Shown here in pieces: positions 59,751 through 64,000 of a stretch of 64,000 bases of DNA; within the stretch, counting starts at the first letter, position 1; each line of letters begins with the position of its first letter. The translations under genes were made by a program, and so were the position numbers. Origin of the DNA: Microcoleus sp. FACHB-68 (GTDB taxonomy: Bacteria; Cyanobacteriota; Cyanobacteriia; Cyanobacteriales; Oscillatoriaceae); assembly GCF_014695715.1 (NCBI RefSeq), contig NZ_JACJOT010000017.1, positions 124,001 to 188,000 of the forward strand, given 5' to 3'. A model generated the notes under the pieces. That model did no database searches and had not been told where the DNA came from. It worked only from the letters and a program-made list of their open reading frames with translations.

Positions 59751-59790
59751 AAAAAATGAGAGGACAAGCTTCCTTACCTCTCACTTTTTG
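59751..59790. terminator. Bidirectional terminator between priA and the 59.8-kb gene
   Basis: Stem TGAGAGG / CCTCTCA with T run on the plus side and A run on the minus side, between convergent genes. Confidence 0.8.
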
Positions 59791-59800
59791 CTTCTCACTT

Positions 59801-59983
59801 TTACCCGATTTGAGCGTCAGGGAAAGTGCGCTTGAATTCGTCAATTAAATCATCCATTTCTTCAAGCGCCTGGTTAACATCGATTCGCAGGGTTCCCAAG
59901 TCTGGTTTTTCTAGAAGTCGCAGCAGCACTTCCCGTTGGCTCTCGATTTTGGCCATCCGCTCTTGCAATGTTTGTCGATCCAT
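59801..59983 (-). CDS. Small conserved cyanobacterial coiled-coil protein
   Basis: 60 residues from the ATG at 59983, which has AAGGAA 6 nt upstream; longer upstream frames have no such signal. Entirely helical and charged (MDRQTLQERMAKIESQREVL, ALEEMDDLIDEFKRTFPDA). Function unknown. Confidence 0.65.
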   Translation of the reverse strand: MDRQTLQERMAKIESQREVLLRLLEKPDLGTLRIDVNQALEEMDDLIDEFKRTFPDAQIG

Positions 59984-60171
59984 GATATATTTCCTTGTTA
60001 TGCTTTTCGCTTCAACGAGCGTTTTTAGGGTCAGAGCGCACCGGCAGTGCTTTCCAAACGCCTTGGCTGAGGGAAATTGACCCACAGGCATTTAGAAAAC
60101 GTGCTCTCGTGTTCTTAACTAGAAGAAATTATTTTAGCAACAGTTGAGTAGTAATGAATTTACGTGGGCGC

Positions 60172-60429
60172 TTAACGCATGAAAGGAGGGCGTTTGCTAT
60201 CTGCCGGTTTATTCTTGATCATTTCAGCTAGAAAGCGTTTGAGCGCTTTTTCGCGATTTTTCATAAAAGCTGCCCAGAACCCCGGTTGAAACTCATCCAT
60301 CGTTTTCGCTAGCGCCCACACATCCACTGCCAAGATGTTGTACAGCATTTCGTCTTCTCGCTTGAGAGATTTGAGTTCATCGATTAAGGCGCTTTTTCCA
60401 GAGGCTTCGCCATTTTGGTCTTTAATCAT
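60172..60429 (-). CDS. Small hypothetical protein
   Basis: 85 residues, helical and charged. The middle MLYNILAVDVWALAKTMDEF and FWAAFMKNREKALKRFLAEM are the most structured parts. I do not know the family. Start ATG 60429; it lies about 190 bp upstream of the other small gene on the same strand. Confidence 0.6.
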   Translation of the reverse strand: MIKDQNGEASGKSALIDELKSLKREDEMLYNILAVDVWALAKTMDEFQPGFWAAFMKNREKALKRFLAEMIKNKPADSKRPPFMR

Positions 60430-60786
60430 GTCAAATACTCAGTTAAACAGCAATTATAGAAGCCGGCGATAGAGCGAGTTGATCTCGGATCTACCTTGAT
60501 AATACTGGTTGTCTCTGTGGCTGTCGTTAGGTTTTTATACGACATTAAATTCCGTGATATTGCCGAGTTCGCTCCCTTTGTGGCAGAGAAATGCCGGTGA
60601 AAACACGTAAAGCCGGCATTATTTGATGGGCTAGGGTGAACCCTCACTCAGGCAAAAAGTTCGCGTTCGTTAATAGATGCCAATAACAGAGGCTCATTTA
60701 ATGTTCCACCTACTCGCGCATCTTTAATGCCCCCAAAAGGCGACAATAATGGCTGAAGTAATTGTAAATTAAACCATCTGACAGAT
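60430..60786. other. Intergenic region
   Basis: About 360 bp between divergent genes. No gene, repeat or RNA is recognised. Confidence 0.35.
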
Positions 60787-61347
60787 ATGTTACGTCAAAC
60801 GTCTTTGGGAAGCTTGGGTTTATGGATTGGCGGGTTCCTCACCATTGTTGGCTTCGGTGCCTATTTTTCTGACAATGCCACATTAAATTTAGCCGGCTTT
60901 TTTTATGGAATTCCCCTCCTGTTGGGAGGCTTAGCGCTGAAAGCCTCAGAACTCAAGCCAGTTCCTTTCACTCAGCCAACTGCGGCAAACGTCGAGACAC
61001 TGCGGGAGAATTTTGCCACCCCAATTCAAAATCAGATTCGCAAAGACGTGACTCGATATCGTTACGGTCAACAAGCCCATCTTGATGATACGCTTGAGCG
61101 TTTAGGACTTAGCGCCACCGACGAGGAACGTCCTCTGCTACAGGGCTTAAGGGAAGCCGAGGTTGCCGGTAGCTACGCTTTAATTTTAGAATTTGACTCG
61201 CCGTTCGTTTCCTTAGAAACTTGGCAGCAAAAACAGGAGAAAATTGAGAAATTCTTCGGCCCTGGCATCCGAGTGGAATTGACCCAGCCATCTGAAAAGT
61301 ATATTGACCTTGCTTTAATTGCCACTGCCAAGGAAAAACAGATGTAG
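60787..61347 (+). CDS. DUF2854 family membrane protein
   Basis: 186 residues. Two N-terminal membrane helices (about 8-30 and 36-52) are followed by a soluble domain with FATPIQNQIRKDVTRYRYGQ and LLQGLREAEVAGSYALILEF. This pattern is the cyanobacteria/plastid DUF2854 family; function unknown. Start ATG 60787. Confidence 0.85.
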   Translation: MLRQTSLGSLGLWIGGFLTIVGFGAYFSDNATLNLAGFFYGIPLLLGGLALKASELKPVPFTQPTAANVETLRENFATPIQNQIRKDVTRYRYGQQAHLDDTLERLGLSATDEERPLLQGLREAEVAGSYALILEFDSPFVSLETWQQKQEKIEKFFGPGIRVELTQPSEKYIDLALIATAKEKQM

Positions 61348-61558
61348 ATTCACAAAGGTGAGAAGTATGGATTCACCTTAGTGATAACGCAAGGTAAACC
61401 ATTAAATTTTTCACCCTTGTCCTTTCTTCTGGCATTAAAGCAATTCCCCAGCCTAGAGGGAGAAGCATGAGCAGATAACTATTGGCTTTATCCCCTCTTT
61501 TAGGCGCTCATGCTATGCCCCAACAAGGAACTACAAACGGCTGGGGTTCGCTTTTACA

Positions 61559-61816
61559 TTACTTTTCTAGACGAACTGCATACCACTGCAAAAATTCTCC
61601 AGGGCCAACATCTAACTCACAGCTGGTGTCTAGCAAATACTCGGCTTGCGTATCCACAGACGTAAACTTCTGTAGATCCCGTGGCAGTTCGTGCTGACGC
61701 TGGGACAAGATTTTTTTAAGCTTATCTAAAAGTTCCTCAGGAGTCAGAAACTTTTCGGGTTGGTTCGTTTCTAAAACCACAAAATGGTCTTCTTGAAACA
61801 GTAAAGGATTTGACAT
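61559..61816 (-). CDS. crr7: CRR7 (chlororespiratory reduction 7) family protein
   Basis: 85 residues from the ATG at 61816. The conserved FVVLETNQPEKFLTPEELL, then LPRDLQKFTSVDTQAEYLLD and the C-terminal GPGEFLQWYAVRLEK identify the CRR7 family. In plants CRR7 is needed for chloroplast NDH complex assembly; the cyanobacterial homologue is presumed to act with NDH-1. Monocistronic. Confidence 0.85.
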   Translation of the reverse strand: MSNPLLFQEDHFVVLETNQPEKFLTPEELLDKLKKILSQRQHELPRDLQKFTSVDTQAEYLLDTSCELDVGPGEFLQWYAVRLEK

Positions 61817-62188
61817 CTTGACCACTTGATTGTGCGTATATGAAAGGATGAGTTAATGGCGAGTGAACGTACAACTCTAGCACCGGCAGCCACCACGATT
61901 CCGTAACGGATGATGCCGGCACTCGGCGCTCAGCCTTACTAAACTTTAGATTGTATATTCAATTCAAAATCAGAGCTACAGCACATGGCCCCAAGGGGGT
62001 GCCGGCTGACACTGATTGCTCAGCCGGCGCACACCCACCTAAGCGCTTTGTCCAATTCTCCACAGAGGCATCAGCGAGAATAAAAGCGCAGATCCTTAAA
62101 AACACCCTTTTGTTTGGGATAACTAAAGAATAGGACTTCTTTTGGCAAAGTAAGCCTTAAGTGTGGCTGCGTAACAGGGAACTCGATT
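61817..62188. other. Upstream region of the PAS sensor gene
   Basis: About 370 bp. It contains the GC-rich hairpin at 61999-62032. Otherwise no gene or element is recognised. Confidence 0.4.
61999..62032. other. GC-rich hairpin
   Basis: Stem GTGCCGGCTGA / TCAGCCGGCGCAC built from two facing GCCGGC words, with a 10-nt loop and no T run. Confidence 0.5.
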
Positions 62189-64000
62189 GTGGAATTAATA
62201 AAGACCTTTTTTGCAAACAACTTTCTTCCTCAAGGTGATTGCTACCTGTGGAATAGCGGACTGGTATGGCTGCACGTGCTTTCACAATTGCTGATCGCCC
62301 TGTCCTATTACGCAATTCCGCTGTTGCTCGTTTATTTTATCCGCAAGCGACAGGATGCGCCGTTTCGATGGATCTTCTTGCTCATCGGCAGTTTTATCCT
62401 TGCCGGTGGCACCACCCATCTAATATCAGTTTGGGTACTTTGGCACCCAGATTACTGGATTGCAGCTTTCATCAACGCGATCACCGCAGCCATATCGTTG
62501 CTGACAGCAGCATTGCTTGTGCCATTAATGCCCAAAGCTTTAGCCCTTTCCAGCCCGATCCAGCTTGAGTTAGTTAACAAAACCCTGCAAAAAGAAGTCA
62601 GCGAACGCCGGCAAGCAGAAGAACGCATTCGCACCCTTAACGCTCAATTAGAAGAACGGGTGACAGAACGCACAGTCGAGTTAGAGACAGCCAACGAGCA
62701 ATTAATCAAAGAAATCCAAGAAAAACAGCGAGCTGAAGCAGCACGGCAAGAAAGTGAATCCACGCTTCGCACGGTTGTCACCAACGCCCCGATTATTCTG
62801 TATGCCTTAGATAATAACGGCGTGATCGCGCTTTCAGAAGGAAAGGGGCTGGAATCGTTGGGACTTAGCTCTGGCGAACTCGTCGGCCATTCTATCTTTG
62901 AGATATACCGCAATCAGCCGGAAATTTTGGCCCATCTTCAGCGCGTTTTGCAGGGCGAAGAAGGCACTTGGATTTCAGCAGTCCAGACGCCTCAAGGCAC
63001 GTCTGTACATTATGAAAATCGAGCGACGCCGGTGGGCGATCTCGGCCAGGGATTGATCTGGATCGCCACAGATATCACCGAAAGTAAACAAGCGGAGGCA
63101 GCACTTCGAGAAAGTGAATCCACGCTTCGCAGTTTCTTTGATAGTGCCACCATGATGATGGGCATTGTCGAGTTGCGGGATGATGACATCCTCCATATTT
63201 CTGATAATGCAGCAACGGCTGAGTTTTTCGGCCTGACTTCAGAAACAATGCGTAACCGGCTAGCAACCGAAATGGGGGCATCAAAAGAGTATGTGCGCCT
63301 GTGGATTAGCTACTATCGACAAAGCCAGCACAATGGCTGTCCAGTCCGCTTTGAATATACGCACAATACGGGTATCAGCAGCAGGTGGTTGTCTGCAACA
63401 GTTTGCTCCATCCCCACAGCAGCCGGTGGTCAAGAACGGTTCTCTTATGTTGTTGAGGACGTTACCGAACGCAAGCAGGCAGAGGAAGATCGGGATCGGT
63501 TTTTCACCCTCTCTGTGGATATGCTTGGCGTGGCTGGGTTTGATGGCTATTTCAAGCAGCTAAACCCAGCCTGGAAAGAAACCTTGGGTTACCCCATAGA
63601 AACCCTAAAAAGTCAACCTTATCTGGAATTTGTACATCCCGACGACCGGGAAGCCACAAAAGCTGAAAGTGAAAAACTGGCGCAAAGGTCGATCACGGTT
63701 GCTTTTGAAAATCGCTACCGCTGCAAAGATGGCTCCTACAGATGGCTGTCATGGAACGCCACTCCATTTGTAGAACAGGGGCTGATCTACGCGGTTGCTC
63801 ACGACATTACCAAGCGCAAACAAGCAGAGGCGGCGCTGCGGGAGAGCGAAACCCAATACCGCTCTGTCGTTGAGAGCGTCAGAGAAGTGATTTTCCAGAC
63901 AGACGCAACCGGCTTGTGGACATTTCTCAACCCGGCTTGGAGTGAAATTACAGGGTTTTCACTTGAAGAAAGCTTAGGCACTGACTTTTTAAGGTACGTT
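62189..64000 (+). CDS. Multi-PAS sensor protein with degenerate ethylene-binding-like membrane domain (truncated by window end)
   Basis: GTG start at 62189; the frame is open to the last base (604 codons seen), so the C-terminus lies outside. Residues about 20-120 have three membrane helices like the ethylene receptor sensor domain: LIALSYYAIPLLLVYFIRKR, then LAGGTTHLISVWVLWHPDYW. A coiled coil follows (about 130-185), then PAS domains at about 195-310, 315-430 and 435-555 and the start of another. PAC-like endings recur as ITESKQAEAAL, VTERKQAEED and ITKRKQAEAAL. A histidine kinase or GGDEF output beyond the window is likely but unseen. The Asp and Cys positions expected for copper/ethylene binding are Gln and Gly here. 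Confidence 0.88.
   Translation, partial: MELIKTFFANNFLPQGDCYLWNSGLVWLHVLSQLLIALSYYAIPLLLVYFIRKRQDAPFRWIFLLIGSFILAGGTTHLISVWVLWHPDYWIAAFINAITAAISLLTAALLVPLMPKALALSSPIQLELVNKTLQKEVSERRQAEERIRTLNAQLEERVTERTVELETANEQLIKEIQEKQRAEAARQESESTLRTVVTNAPIILYALDNNGVIALSEGKGLESLGLSSGELVGHSIFEIYRNQPEILAHLQRVLQGEEGTWISAVQTPQGTSVHYENRATPVGDLGQGLIWIATDITESKQAEAALRESESTLRSFFDSATMMMGIVELRDDDILHISDNAATAEFFGLTSETMRNRLATEMGASKEYVRLWISYYRQSQHNGCPVRFEYTHNTGISSRWLSATVCSIPTAAGGQERFSYVVEDVTERKQAEEDRDRFFTLSVDMLGVAGFDGYFKQLNPAWKETLGYPIETLKSQPYLEFVHPDDREATKAESEKLAQRSITVAFENRYRCKDGSYRWLSWNATPFVEQGLIYAVAHDITKRKQAEAALRESETQYRSVVESVREVIFQTDATGLWTFLNPAWSEITGFSLEESLGTDFLRYV

Overview
The window is chromosomal DNA of a filamentous-type cyanobacterium. 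CP12, the F1 epsilon subunit, BtpA, CRR7, a VKOR-thioredoxin fusion, a CruA/CruP-like protein, a HetZ-like protein and many cyanobacteria-only DUF families (3177, 3181, 2993, 2854, 7734-like) are present. Intergenic DNA is rich in short tandemly repeated sequences of the cyanobacterial STRR type. HIP1 (GCGATCGC) occurs but is modest; CCGG-centred words (GCCGGC, ACCGGC, TGCCGG) are conspicuously frequent. A member of Oscillatoriales/Coleofasciculales is my guess; no rRNA or tRNA gene is present to settle it.

Layout. 0-13.8 kb is a typical cyanobacterial backbone: atpC, CP12, a FIST sensor next to a CheC-like protein, a metallophosphoesterase, a coiled-coil protein, a CruA/CruP-like flavoprotein, MgtC, an M23 lipoprotein and PAP2. 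14.0-25.7 kb is a mosaic accessory island. It holds a zinc alcohol dehydrogenase, an SDR, a periplasmic molybdenum aldehyde oxidoreductase (PaoABC, with a Tat signal on PaoA), its maturation factors (XdhC/PaoD-like and MocA), an exported cupin-CMD fusion and an AraC regulator with a YqhC-type N-terminal domain. The island carries a direct repeat of about 512 bp (16.08 and 24.51 kb) that leaves one AraC copy truncated and a SufU-like gene cut at the same junction. It also holds remnants of a cupin gene at both ends, a frameshifted formylglycine-generating-enzyme remnant, and a MITE-like inverted-repeat element at its left edge. The simplest reading is an aldehyde detoxification locus assembled by at least one single-crossover integration.

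26-64 kb returns to backbone: HGSNAT-like acyltransferase, PHP and ABC ATPase, HetZ-like protein, Sua5/YrdC and LarC, three tandem exported paralogues, MIF, flavin reductase, zinc ribbon, CobM, Gfo/Idh/MocA, SGNH hydrolase, BtpA, VKOR, a TPR protein, DUF2993, a shrunken ExbB, a pentapeptide protein, ArgD, a K+ channel, a peroxiredoxin-2OG oxygenase fusion, a tandem GNAT, a group 2 sigma factor, PriA, small cyanobacterial proteins, and a PAS sensor cut by the window end whose N-terminus resembles the ethylene-binding domain but lacks key residues.

Another theme is that the intergenic tandem-repeat material also appears in frame inside genes (priA, larC, and three times in the CruA/CruP-like gene). 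All assignments are from reading the sequence and recalling families; no searches were run.
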